64,000 nt of DNA from Candidatus Enterococcus moelleringii (lineage in GTDB: Bacteria; Bacillota; Bacilli; Lactobacillales; Enterococcaceae): the NCBI RefSeq assembly GCF_017377575.1, contig NZ_JAFREM010000013.1:62001-126000 (forward strand), written 5' to 3'. Shown here piece after piece: positions 31,881 to 40,491 of this stretch. Under the pieces are notes generated by a model. The model was given only the letters and a program-made list of their open reading frames with translations. It did no database searches and was not told the DNA's origin. How positions within the stretch are numbered: position 1 is the stretch's first letter; every line of letters starts with the position of its first letter. Both the position numbers and the translations under genes were made by a program.

Positions 31881-32126
31881 CTACTTCTCATTGTCTAATG
31901 TTGGGAAGGCTATGATGTTCGAAGGGGAGGTTTCCTCAGCTTCATTAAGGAAACCTTTGAATAAGTCTTCAACAGTAAAAGGCTTATATTTTTTCAAAAC
32001 AAGCTCCTTGTTGTTAATGTCAATCTCTAACGTATCACCAATTTTTACACCCAGAGCCTCCAGCATCTCTTCAGATAACCTCACACCAGCCGAATTACCC
32101 CATGTTTCGATTTCGATCTTATCCAC
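31881..32126 (-). CDS. AbrB/MazE-type antitoxin-like protein, orphan
   Basis: 81 residues. SpoVT-AbrB swapped-hairpin domain: DKIEIETWGNSAGVRLSEEML, then KIGDTLEIDINNKELVLKKY, with a tail (TVEDLFKGFLNEAEE) like the toxin-binding end of MazE/PemI. No MazF-like toxin gene follows; the next element is a terminator. A GTG at 32126 nine bases after AAGGA is preferred to the GTG at 32135. It may regulate transcription alone or pair with a distant toxin. Confidence 0.75.
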   Translation of the reverse strand: MDKIEIETWGNSAGVRLSEEMLEALGVKIGDTLEIDINNKELVLKKYKPFTVEDLFKGFLNEAEETSPSNIIAFPTLDNEK

Positions 32127-32161
32127 CTGGACCACTTCCTTCTATAATATACTGACGCTTT

Positions 32162-32884
32162 TTACATCGTCGACGGATTCCGCCGAGCGAAATCAAAAAA
32201 CCGAAACTTATCCACCTGATGACGACTTTCGGTATATTGAAATTGCCGTGCTTCTGAGGTGTACACGCGACTTTTCACGGAAACGATGTTGATGTCGTGT
32301 TGATTTAAATCCAACAATTCGCGATCTTCTTCAGTTAAGCTGTCAATCGTGATTTCTTTTTCCGCAAAGCCGATGTTGATATGCAAGTCCTGCTCAAAGT
32401 AGCGATAAATCGAATCCTTGGCAATCTCGGTATCCAATTCAGGAATCAAAGACACCAGCAGCAGGTCTTTATCCAAAATCATTTTCTTTTGATCAATTTG
32501 GCGGGTACGAATCAAGGACCAGCAGATTTCTCCCAACTCAAACCCAGTTCGGCGAGCCATTTCTTCATCAATCGTCACTTTTGTCAGACTTACTACATCC
32601 GTCACGCTTTCGTAACCGTAAGAATTTTGCAGCTCCTTGTAGCTGGTTAAGCCAGAAACTGGAAACCGCAGTTGCTCCCGCTTTAGCACTAAAGAACCTT
32701 TTCCCTGCATTTTTTGGATGTAGCCGTTGGCCATTAATAAAGAAAGGGCCTTTCTGATGGTGTCACGAGAAACAGCATAGGTTTTTCGCAGCTGGTTTTC
32801 ACTGGGAAGATAGCTGCCGGGTGGGTAGATGCCTTTTAAAATGCCCCGCTCAATGTTCTGGTAGATGATTTCGTATGTTTTCAT
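32162..32884 (-). CDS. treR: Trehalose operon repressor, GntR/UTRA family
   Basis: 240 residues. N-terminal GntR winged helix (GSYLPSENQLRKTYAVSRDTIRKALSLL, NGYIQKMQGKGSLVL) and C-terminal UTRA ligand domain. The pattern and its divergent position to treP-treA identify TreR, which senses trehalose-6-phosphate. The ATG follows AGGAGG. A 640-base gap separates it from treP. Confidence 0.9.
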   Translation of the reverse strand: MKTYEIIYQNIERGILKGIYPPGSYLPSENQLRKTYAVSRDTIRKALSLLMANGYIQKMQGKGSLVLKREQLRFPVSGLTSYKELQNSYGYESVTDVVSLTKVTIDEEMARRTGFELGEICWSLIRTRQIDQKKMILDKDLLLVSLIPELDTEIAKDSIYRYFEQDLHINIGFAEKEITIDSLTEEDRELLDLNQHDINIVSVKSRVYTSEARQFQYTESRHQVDKFRFFDFARRNPSTM

Positions 32885-33086
32885 GTTATGCCTCCTAGTT
32901 CATTTTAATGTATTAATTTTTCCTACAGAAAAATTAGTTCGATTTTCACCACGCATACCATCCAACTAACCGCTTCTCTTTTATTGTAGAGAATAGTTCT
33001 AGAAAGATTTCTGATGTTTGCAGAACTGCGAAAAGATGGACTGGCACCCTAATTCAATTTAATGTATAGTATGTTACTCCATGTCC

Positions 33087-33197
33087 GGCTTCGCAAACTA
33101 GCTTTGTCGACATTAAGCAAAACTTTGGAGAAACTTGAGGTGCAGTTTATCCAAAGTTTAGTCTTAATGCTCCAAAGCTGAGCGAGTTTGCGAAGCC
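33087..33197. repeat. 111-bp imperfect palindromic repeat element
   Basis: GGCTTCGCAAACT (33087-33099) pairs perfectly with AGTTTGCGAAGCC (33185-33197). Inside, AGCTTTG/CAAAGCT and AAACTTTGGA/TCCAAAGTTT continue the dyad. The right arm (CTCCAAAGCTGA-CGAG-TT-CG) resembles a partial copy at 44550-44600, which marks it as a dispersed intergenic element, MITE- or BIME-like, of unknown origin. Confidence 0.65.
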
Positions 33198-33424
33198 TTT
33201 CGTTACACTTGTACGGATAAGCAAGACAAGTATAAATAAAAATCGCTCTATTGTAAAGCGCTTTCCTAGATAGTTTTACAACATTAGAAAAAACTTATTT
33301 AAAGGATTTTTTATCGATCACTTGTAGGTGATTTGTGCAACAGGTCGGTAAAACCTAGACAGAAAAGAAGCTTGAATCCTTTAATTCCTTAAATAAATAT
33401 GAGAGAATTCTAATTAAAAACGGG

Positions 33425-33449
33425 TTGACAAAACTGTAAGCGGTTTACA
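33425..33449 (+). promoter_or_regulatory. treP promoter region with cre site
   Basis: TTGACA at 33425-33430, followed by TGTAAGCGGTTTACA (33435-33449), a near-perfect CcpA cre. The cre lies in the promoter spacer, so glucose repression is expected. The -10 is not clear. Confidence 0.7.
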
Positions 33450-33522
33450 AATAGGTGAGAATTCCTTATAGTTAAGGCAGATAGAACTTATCCATACAAG
33501 TTTAGAAATTGGAGGGAAAAAG

Positions 33523-35478
33523 ATGGGTAAATATGATAAAGATGCCAAGGCGCTGTTAGAGGCGATTGGTGGGAAACAAAATATCTCTGCTGTGACTCAC
33601 TGTGCCACTCGTATGCGTTTTGTATTAGTTGATGACAAGAAGGCGGATGAAAGTAAGATTGAGGATATTGCGACGGTTAAAGGGATGTTCACCAACGCGG
33701 GGCAATTCCAAGTAATCATCGGCAATGACGTTTCGGTCTTTTACAATGAGTTTACTGCTTTGGCTGGGATTGAAGGCGTTTCAAAGGAAGCAGCCAAATC
33801 AGTTGCTAAGCAAAATCAAAACCCTGTTCAACGTGCCATTACTGTTTTAGCTGAAATTTTCACACCATTATTACCTGCAATTATTGTCGGCGGTTTGATT
33901 TTAGGGTTCCGTAACATTTTAGAAGCAGTACCAATGGGCTTTTTAGATGGACAAACCATCACACAGTCTTCAACGTTTTGGGATGCTGTTAACAGCTTCT
34001 TGTGGTTGCCAGGGGAAGCGATCTTCCACTTCCTGCCTGTCGGGATTACTTGGAGTATCGCCCGTAAAATGGGTGCCACCGAAATTTTGGGAATTGTGCT
34101 GGGGATTACCTTAGTATCTCCGCAGTTGCTGAATGCGTATTCGGTAAGTGGAACGACAGCTGCTGAAATTGCTGCCGACTACACTTGGAACTTTGGCTTC
34201 ATGACGGTGGAAAAAATCGGGTACCAAGCGCAGGTTATTCCAGCGATGCTGGCCGGCTTCCTGCTGGTTTACCTGGAACGCTTCTTTAGAAAACGTATTC
34301 CAGAAGCAATTTCGATGATTTTCGTACCATTCTTTTCACTGTTGCCAACGATTCTTGCGGCTCACTTGATTTTAGGACCAATTGGTTGGAAAATCGGTAC
34401 CGTGATTTCTACTGTAGTAAATGCTGGTTTGACTTCAAGCTTCAGCTGGTTGTTCGGCGGATTCTTTGGGGCAATCTACTCGCCGCTGGTTATTACCGGG
34501 CTGCATCATACTACCTTAGCGATTGATTCACAGCTGGTGGCTGACTTTGGTTCAACCAATTTATGGCCAATGATCTGTCTATCCAACATCGCACAAGGGG
34601 CTGCTGTATTGGCAGTCGTATATGCCCATAAAGGCAACACAAAAGAAGAACAAGTTTCTGTACCATCTGTCATTTCGGCTTGGCTGGGAGTAACAGAACC
34701 AGCGATGTTCGGGATTAACTTGAAGTACATGTATCCATTTATCGCGGCCATGATTGGTAGCGGGATTGCCGGCTTGTTTGTGACACTGTTCCGAGTTCGT
34801 GCCTTGTCTATCGGGGTTGGTGGGTTGCCAGGAATCTTGGCGATTCGCCCACAAGACTATTTGATCTTTGGCATCGGCATGGTGATCGCGGTTGCCGTAC
34901 CATTTGTCTTAACACTATTCTTCCGCAAAGCGGGAATTTTCAACAAAATTGACCGAGTTGGCGAAGCAATGGCGGTTGATTTAAACGACATTGACCAACC
35001 TGTTGTCAGCAAAAAAGGGCAAGTATTAGAATTGTTTGCTCCATTAAAAGGTGAAATTCTTCCATTAAGCCAAGCTAAAGATCCAGTCTTTGCAGAAGGT
35101 ATGATGGGCCAAGGTGTGGTAATTGATCCCACCGAAGGCAAATTGTATGCGCCGTTTGATGGTCAAGTTACATTATTGTTCCCAACGAAACACGCCATTG
35201 GCTTATTAAGCGAAGATGGCACCGAAGTGTTGATCCATATCGGGATTGATACGGTGAAATTAGATGGTGAGCATTTTACTGCCAAAGTTAGCCAAGGAGA
35301 CTCGATAACTAAGGGTCAACTGTTGATGGAATTTGATATTGATGCGATTCGCGCAGCTGGCTATGAAGTACAAACACCGATAATCATCACTAACTCGAAT
35401 GAATTTCAAGTGGATCCAGTTTTAGAAGCAGCACCGATTAGCTTAGATGAAGCGATCATGACTGTCACTCATTTATAA
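33523..35478 (+). CDS. treP: PTS trehalose-specific EIIBCA
   Basis: 651 residues in the order IIB, IIC, IIA. IIB: phospho-cysteine in AVTHCATRMRF near residue 26. IIC: helices from about 105 to 460, including GITWSIARKMGATEILGIVLG and GLHHTTLAIDSQL. IIA: about 495-640 with the phospho-histidine in VLIHIGIDTVKLDGEHF. Imports trehalose as trehalose-6-phosphate at the membrane. Presence of the IIA domain makes the protein self-contained, unlike B. subtilis TreP. AGGAGG-like GGAGGG before the ATG; treA follows. Confidence 0.93.
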   Translation: MGKYDKDAKALLEAIGGKQNISAVTHCATRMRFVLVDDKKADESKIEDIATVKGMFTNAGQFQVIIGNDVSVFYNEFTALAGIEGVSKEAAKSVAKQNQNPVQRAITVLAEIFTPLLPAIIVGGLILGFRNILEAVPMGFLDGQTITQSSTFWDAVNSFLWLPGEAIFHFLPVGITWSIARKMGATEILGIVLGITLVSPQLLNAYSVSGTTAAEIAADYTWNFGFMTVEKIGYQAQVIPAMLAGFLLVYLERFFRKRIPEAISMIFVPFFSLLPTILAAHLILGPIGWKIGTVISTVVNAGLTSSFSWLFGGFFGAIYSPLVITGLHHTTLAIDSQLVADFGSTNLWPMICLSNIAQGAAVLAVVYAHKGNTKEEQVSVPSVISAWLGVTEPAMFGINLKYMYPFIAAMIGSGIAGLFVTLFRVRALSIGVGGLPGILAIRPQDYLIFGIGMVIAVAVPFVLTLFFRKAGIFNKIDRVGEAMAVDLNDIDQPVVSKKGQVLELFAPLKGEILPLSQAKDPVFAEGMMGQGVVIDPTEGKLYAPFDGQVTLLFPTKHAIGLLSEDGTEVLIHIGIDTVKLDGEHFTAKVSQGDSITKGQLLMEFDIDAIRAAGYEVQTPIIITNSNEFQVDPVLEAAPISLDEAIMTVTHL

Positions 35479-35487
35479 ATGAATGTA

Positions 35488-35510
35488 GGCGGCTGGAGAA
35501 CCCAGCTGCC
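35488..35510 (+). promoter_or_regulatory. Intercistronic hairpin between treP and treA
   Basis: GGCGGCTGG (35488-35496) pairs with CCAGCTGCC (35502-35510), with no T run. It lies after the treP stop and before the treA ribosome site and may stabilise processed mRNA. Confidence 0.5.
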
Positions 35511-35529
35511 TGGTTTTAGGAGGAAGAAG

Positions 35530-37152
35530 ATGTCTTTTAAGGACAAAGTTATTTATCAAATTTATCCCAAATCTTATTTGGATACCAATGGAGATGGGAT
35601 TGGCGATTTAGCAGGGATCATTAAAAAGCTGCCTTATTTGAAGCTGTTAGGGGTGGATATGATCTGGTTGAATCCAGTCTACCCAAGTCCGCAAAAAGAC
35701 AACGGGTATGACATTTCCGATTACACTGCGGTCAATCCGGTCTTCGGCACGATGGAGGAATTTGAATCGTTAATTCAAAAAGCCAAAGAACACGGCATCG
35801 ACGTGATGCTGGATATGGTCTTGAACCATGTTTCCATTGAGCACGAGTGGTTCCAAAAAGCCTTAGCTGGTGATAAAAAATACCAGGATTACTTTATTAT
35901 TCGCGATGAAACCACCGATTGGGTGTCGAAATTTGGCGGCAACGCCTGGGCACCTTTTGGTGATACCGGCAAGTATTACCTGCATTTGTTTGATATCACC
36001 CAAGCTGATTTAAACTGGCGCAACCCGGAAGTTCGGGAAGAGCTGTTTAATGTGGTGCGTTTTTGGATGGATAAAGGTATTAAAGGCTTCCGCTTTGACG
36101 TGATCAATTTGATCGGTAAAGACGAAGTGCTGCAAAGCAATGCGATGAGTGACGGCAAGCCGGAGTACACCGATAAGCCAATTACCCATGAGTATTTGCG
36201 GATGATGAACGAAGCCACTTACGGTAGTGATCCCGAGATCATTACGGTGGGAGAAATGAGCTTTACTACCGTGGAAAACTGTATTATGTACACTCAGCCG
36301 GAGCGCCATGAATTGTCTATGACCTTCAATTTCCATCATTTGAAAGTGGATTATGAAGAAGGCAAAAAATGGACCAAAGTACCTTTTGACTTCGCTGAAT
36401 TGAAGCGATTGTTTCACACGTGGGGAACACAAATGAGTGAAAATCAAGGCTGGAACGCTTGGTTTTGGAATAACCACGATCAGCCGCGGGCCCTAAACCG
36501 TTTCGTGGATGTGGAAAACTATCGGGTGGAAGGCGCAAAAATGTTGGCTTCAGCGATTCACCTGAATCGGGGAACGCCTTACATTTATATGGGAGAAGAA
36601 ATCGGCATGGTAGATCCGGATTTTGAATCGATGGATGACTATGTAGATGTGGAAAGCTTGAATGCTTACCAAGAATTGCTGGAGCAAGGCAAATCGCCCG
36701 AAAGAGCTTTTGAAATTGTGCAAAGCAAATCCCGCGACAATGCCCGTACCCCAATGCAATGGACCCACGAGGTCAACGCTGGTTTCTCTAAGGCAACCCC
36801 TTGGTTAGCAGTCGGCAATCATGCCACTGAAATCAATGCCGCCAAGGAACTGGAAGAAGGCTCGATCTTTGCTTACTACCAAAAGCTGATCCGTCTCCGC
36901 AAGGAATATCCGGTGATTGCGGAAGGCAGCTATCAAGCCTTCGTGCCGGAACACGAGTCAGTTTATGGCTTTGTCAGAGAACATAATGGTCAGAAGCTGT
37001 TAGTGTTAAACAACTTCTTTGCCCAAGCTGCTGAAGTCCAGCTGCCGGAAGAGTTTGTCGGTGGTGAAGTGTTGATCGATAACTATCTTTCAACGGAAGT
37101 TACTTCAGACTTCACTTTGCAGCCGTATCAATCAATTGGTATCTTAATTTAA
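35530..37152 (+). CDS. treA: Trehalose-6-phosphate hydrolase (alpha,alpha-phosphotrehalase)
   Basis: 540 residues, GH13 family. Catalytic segments: DMVLNHVS, GFRFDVINLI (nucleophile Asp), ITVGEMS (acid/base Glu), FWNNHDQPRALNRF (transition-state Asp). Start IYQIYPKSYLDTNGDGIGDL is typical of the oligo-1,6-glucosidase/TreC group. Splits trehalose-6-phosphate into glucose and glucose-6-phosphate in the cytoplasm. The ATG at 35530 follows AGGAGG; the stretch between it and treP is hairpin sequence, not coding. Confidence 0.93.
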   Translation: MSFKDKVIYQIYPKSYLDTNGDGIGDLAGIIKKLPYLKLLGVDMIWLNPVYPSPQKDNGYDISDYTAVNPVFGTMEEFESLIQKAKEHGIDVMLDMVLNHVSIEHEWFQKALAGDKKYQDYFIIRDETTDWVSKFGGNAWAPFGDTGKYYLHLFDITQADLNWRNPEVREELFNVVRFWMDKGIKGFRFDVINLIGKDEVLQSNAMSDGKPEYTDKPITHEYLRMMNEATYGSDPEIITVGEMSFTTVENCIMYTQPERHELSMTFNFHHLKVDYEEGKKWTKVPFDFAELKRLFHTWGTQMSENQGWNAWFWNNHDQPRALNRFVDVENYRVEGAKMLASAIHLNRGTPYIYMGEEIGMVDPDFESMDDYVDVESLNAYQELLEQGKSPERAFEIVQSKSRDNARTPMQWTHEVNAGFSKATPWLAVGNHATEINAAKELEEGSIFAYYQKLIRLRKEYPVIAEGSYQAFVPEHESVYGFVREHNGQKLLVLNNFFAQAAEVQLPEEFVGGEVLIDNYLSTEVTSDFTLQPYQSIGILI

Positions 37153-37154
37153 GC

Positions 37155-37192
37155 AAACGCCATGAAATCTTTCGAGGTTTCATGGTGTTTTT
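37155..37192 (+). terminator. Terminator of the tre operon
   Basis: Stem 37156-37168 with 37176-37189 and a T-rich tail. Confidence 0.85.
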
Positions 37193-37338
37193 CTGTGTGT
37201 AAAAAAAGATCCAATCAAAATTTACACAGACTACTTGAAAAGCTGGCAACAACTTTTATAATTAAGTTATAGAAATAAAATGAAAGAGTGAATCGTTTTA
37301 ATTTTTTACAACAAAAAACGATGAAGGGGTAGGTTAAG

Positions 37339-38346
37339 ATGGAAAGCAAACGCGTTACTATCAAGGATGTTGCCAGATATTCGGGAGTATCGATCGCAAC
37401 GGTATCATTAATTTTAAACGGCAATGAAAATAAATTTTCTCGCAAAACGGTGGAGAAGGTGCTGGAGGCTAAAGAAGTGCTGGATTATCAGCCCAATTAT
37501 TTTGCCCAGCAGATGATCATCAAAAAAAGTAAGACGATTGGGGTGATGATGTCAGATATCACCAATCCCTTTTTCGGTCAGCTGATATCCGGGATCGAAA
37601 AGGCGCTTTATCAGGAAAATTTCGTTACGATTCTCTGTAATGCCAACTTTGATGAAGGCAAGGAAAAGTATTACTTAGAGGAATTGATGCGTCGCGGGGT
37701 GGATGGTTTTATTATTGCCACTTCAGCGATTTCCAATGAGACCTTGTATGAAATGCTGGAGAAGCGAAAACGGCCCTACATCAACATTGACCAAAAGCGG
37801 ATTGAAGGCCTGAGTGATGCAGTCTTGTCGGATGACTTTAAAGGCGGTCAGCTGGCGGCCCAGCATTTATTGAAGCTAGGACACAAGGATCTGGTGATTG
37901 TCATGCCGATTGACGCGCCAGAGCATATCCAAAATCGACTGCGGGGTTTCAAAAAAGCCTGCGATGACCAGTCAGCTACTTCCATCACCATTATCGATGC
38001 CAAGATGAGTAAAGACGGCGGACGCAAAGCTGTTGAGCAAATCGTCCAAACTCGGGCCACTGGAATATTTACCATCAACGATGAGATGGCCTTTGGTTTG
38101 TATCGGGGAATGGAGGATGCTGGCAAGGAGATTCCTAACGATTACAGCGTGATCGGTTACGATAATGTGGAAATGTGTGAATACATTACGCCTAGGCTGA
38201 CTACCGTCGCTCAGTCGATTCCGGCGATTGGCGAAACCACTGCCAAAATTTTAATGGAACGAATTAACAACCCGGACAAACCGGCTGAGGAAGTCATTTT
38301 ACCGGTCGCCTTAGTTGAACGAAGCTCAACCGCACCCTTAACTTAA
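37339..38346 (+). CDS. LacI-family regulator, probably of the inositol operon
   Basis: 335 residues. LacI helix-turn-helix VTIKDVARYSGVSIATVSLILNG, then an effector domain with IGVMMSDITNPFFGQLISGIE, DGFIIATSAISNETLYEML and YSVIGYDNVEMCEYITPRLTTV, as in RbsR-like members. It is separated from the iol-type genes by 1.1 kb containing tandem repeats, so control of that operon is inferred from position only. Its stop codon lies in the loop of its own terminator. Confidence 0.85.
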   Translation: MESKRVTIKDVARYSGVSIATVSLILNGNENKFSRKTVEKVLEAKEVLDYQPNYFAQQMIIKKSKTIGVMMSDITNPFFGQLISGIEKALYQENFVTILCNANFDEGKEKYYLEELMRRGVDGFIIATSAISNETLYEMLEKRKRPYINIDQKRIEGLSDAVLSDDFKGGQLAAQHLLKLGHKDLVIVMPIDAPEHIQNRLRGFKKACDDQSATSITIIDAKMSKDGGRKAVEQIVQTRATGIFTINDEMAFGLYRGMEDAGKEIPNDYSVIGYDNVEMCEYITPRLTTVAQSIPAIGETTAKILMERINNPDKPAEEVILPVALVERSSTAPLT

Positions 38347-38364
38347 CAGTTAAGGGTTTTTTTA
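38335..38364 (+). terminator. Terminator overlapping the end of the LacI gene
   Basis: CCCTTAACT (38335-38343) pairs with AGTTAAGGG (38348-38356), then seven T. The stop codon is in the loop. Confidence 0.9.
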
Positions 38365-39471
38365 TTTTGCCAGTGCTGCTTTTTGCAGTCTAATAGGAGC
38401 GAAGTAAATATAGAAATTGGTCAACTAGATAGAAATTCGTAACGTTTAGTAGGATGGTAGGCGTACGAAAATCCTATTCATTTTTCCAGGGGTTTGGAAA
38501 AATGAAGACCTATAAAATGAGCTAGCTGTCAGTGCTACTTTTCGCAGTCTAATAGGAGCGAAGGAAGTATAATAATCAGCCCACTAGATATAATTTCGTA
38601 ATGTTTAGAAGGATGGTAAGCGTACGAAAATCTTATTCATTTTTCCAGGGGTTTGGAAAAATGAAGACCTATAAAATGAGCTAGCTGCCAGTGCCACTTT
38701 TTGCAGTCTATTTGGAGCGAAGGAAGTATAATAATCAGCCCACTAGATATAATTTCGTAATGTTTAGTAGGATGGTAAGTGCTAAATTCAGGAGACGTTG
38801 ATAGCTATGATTTTGTGATATTTTGAACTTTTGGTAAAATGTTGGAGTTTGAAATGAAGAGTATTAATTCGCGGATATATCCACGAAAATCATCAGTTCC
38901 TACATAATAAACACTAGTTTTCGTCAGACTGAGGCAATCAAGACAGGCACTGATATCATCATAATATGGCCAATGGGGAAGTTTGAATAGAAAAAAGGTA
39001 CCAAAATTTGTCTTGAATCAGCGATATCTTGAATAAAAAGGCGTTTTTGACCGCTATATTCTTAGTGATTCTTCAGTTTTAAAAATATTTTATAAAAAAT
39101 ATTTCGCTGATAATCCGTTGAAGTGATCGACTTTGTTCAGTTCGTTCTGTGGAGTTAACTGTTATATTACGAAAAAGTTCTTGCTTGTGTAAGCGTTTGA
39201 TAATAGAATGGAGTTAAGTTGATCAAGAGATGCTAATTAAATTATCAAAATATGCTTAAGTAGCTATTTGAATGGTGACTTGATTCATCGGTTGGTCAAT
39301 TTTAAAAACTTTTAATTCCCAGTTTTATGAGGTTTTGGTTAAGATAGGCTGAGTATTTAGGGTTTACGCAATTTTTCATCAGGAATTACCTGAATCTGTG
39401 AATTAAAACGTTTAATTTTCAAGGGATCAACGCATTTTTGCGTGAATATATAACTATGGAGGAATCTATAC
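38347..39471. other. 1.1-kb region with tandem repeats before the inositol operon
   Basis: No convincing coding frame. Left part: three copies of a 159-bp repeat (38371-38778). Right part: a cre-like TGTAAGCGTTTGAT (39188-39201), an AT-rich dyad-like AAAACGTTTAA (39403-39413) that could be a LacI-type site, and the iolG ribosome site TGGAGG. Confidence 0.5.
38371..38778 (+). repeat. Tandem direct repeat, 159-bp unit, 2.6 copies
   Basis: Units begin at 38371, 38530 and 38689, each with CAGTGC ... GCAGTCTA ... GGAGCGAAG, so the period is 159 bases both times. The third copy stops after about 90 bases. Copies 2 and 3 agree almost completely in their shared part; copies 1 and 2 agree best in their last 75 bases. 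Units 1 and 2 each hold a hairpin TTCATTTTTCC/GGAAAAATGAA (38477-38487 with 38496-38506 in unit 1). No frame is conserved across the units. Confidence 0.9.
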
Positions 39472-40476
39472 ATGGAAATCAAAGTTGGCGTAATAGGTAC
39501 AGGAGCAATTGGAATTGAGCACATTCACCGAATTAACGGGAAGACACAAGGTGCCCGGGTCACTGCAGTATCAGATATTAATGTCGATGCAGCCACAGCA
39601 CTGGCGAAATCAATCGATGCGGAATTTTTCGCAACGGGTGAAGCGCTAATCGCTTCAGATCAGGTGGACGTAGTAGTGGTTACTTCTTGGGACCCTACCC
39701 ATGAACAATATGTGTTAGAAGCCATCAAGCATGGCAAGTACGTTTTTTGTGAAAAACCGTTGGCGATGGACAGTGATGGCTGCCGCCGGATTGTCGATGC
39801 AGAAATTGCTTATGGCAAAAAGCTGGTGCAAGTTGGCTTTATGCGCCGCTACGATCGCGGCTATATCGAACTAAAAGAAGCGATTCATTCTGGGAAATAT
39901 GGCGAACCATTGATGCTGCATTGTGCCCATCGTAATCCAAGTGCCGACGAAAATTATACTACCCCAATGGCCATCAGCAATACGGCCATCCATGAAATCG
40001 ACGCGCTGCGTTGGTTGGTGGAAGAAGATTATGCTTCGGTTCAGCTGCTTTTACCGAAGAAAACCAGAAATTCCCACAAAGATTTACACGATCCCCAATT
40101 ACTAATTTTTGAAACAACTTCAGGAATCACGATAGATTTGGAAGTATTCGTCAATTGCCGCTTTGGTTATGACATCAAATGCGATGTAGTTTGTGAAGAA
40201 GCCGAAATCGGACTGACAGATCCAACGTACATTCGCACTAAAGCCGAAGAAAGAAATTACACCGCCATCTCACCAGATTGGCAAACGCGTTTCTTAGAGG
40301 CCTATGACTATGAATTCCAAATATGGGTTCAAGCGATTCAAGAAGATAAATTTACCGGACCGACTGCATGGGATGGCTATACAGCTTCTATCACTATGAT
40401 GGCGCTGCATGAAGCCCGGGAAACTGGCAAAAAAGTCAACATAGCATTGGAAACTTGTCCCGACATTTATCTATAA
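39472..40476 (+). CDS. iolG: Inositol 2-dehydrogenase, Gfo/Idh/MocA family
   Basis: 334 residues. Rossmann motif VGVIGTGAIGIEHIHRI, the catalytic EKP in YVFCEKPLAMDSDG, QVGFMRRYDRGY, and the substrate-side NTAIHEIDALRWL with D and H of the KxxDxxxH-type site. This set is that of IolG, which oxidises myo-inositol to 2-keto-myo-inositol (scyllo-inosose) with NAD+. TGGAGG before the ATG. A second dehydrogenase follows 15 bases later. Confidence 0.85.
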   Translation: MEIKVGVIGTGAIGIEHIHRINGKTQGARVTAVSDINVDAATALAKSIDAEFFATGEALIASDQVDVVVVTSWDPTHEQYVLEAIKHGKYVFCEKPLAMDSDGCRRIVDAEIAYGKKLVQVGFMRRYDRGYIELKEAIHSGKYGEPLMLHCAHRNPSADENYTTPMAISNTAIHEIDALRWLVEEDYASVQLLLPKKTRNSHKDLHDPQLLIFETTSGITIDLEVFVNCRFGYDIKCDVVCEEAEIGLTDPTYIRTKAEERNYTAISPDWQTRFLEAYDYEFQIWVQAIQEDKFTGPTAWDGYTASITMMALHEARETGKKVNIALETCPDIYL

Positions 40477-40491
40477 TTAGGAGGAAATTTT

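Larger units (their letters stand above)
32885..33522. other. treR-treP intergenic region
   Basis: About 640 bases holding a 111-bp imperfect palindrome (33087-33197) and the treP promoter with a cre site. A B. subtilis-like TreR operator (TTGTATATACAA) was not found. Confidence 0.5.

Noticed and set aside
38371-38778. CRISPR array
   Set aside because: The units are 159 bases long and nearly identical throughout, without short repeats and unique spacers; no cas genes.
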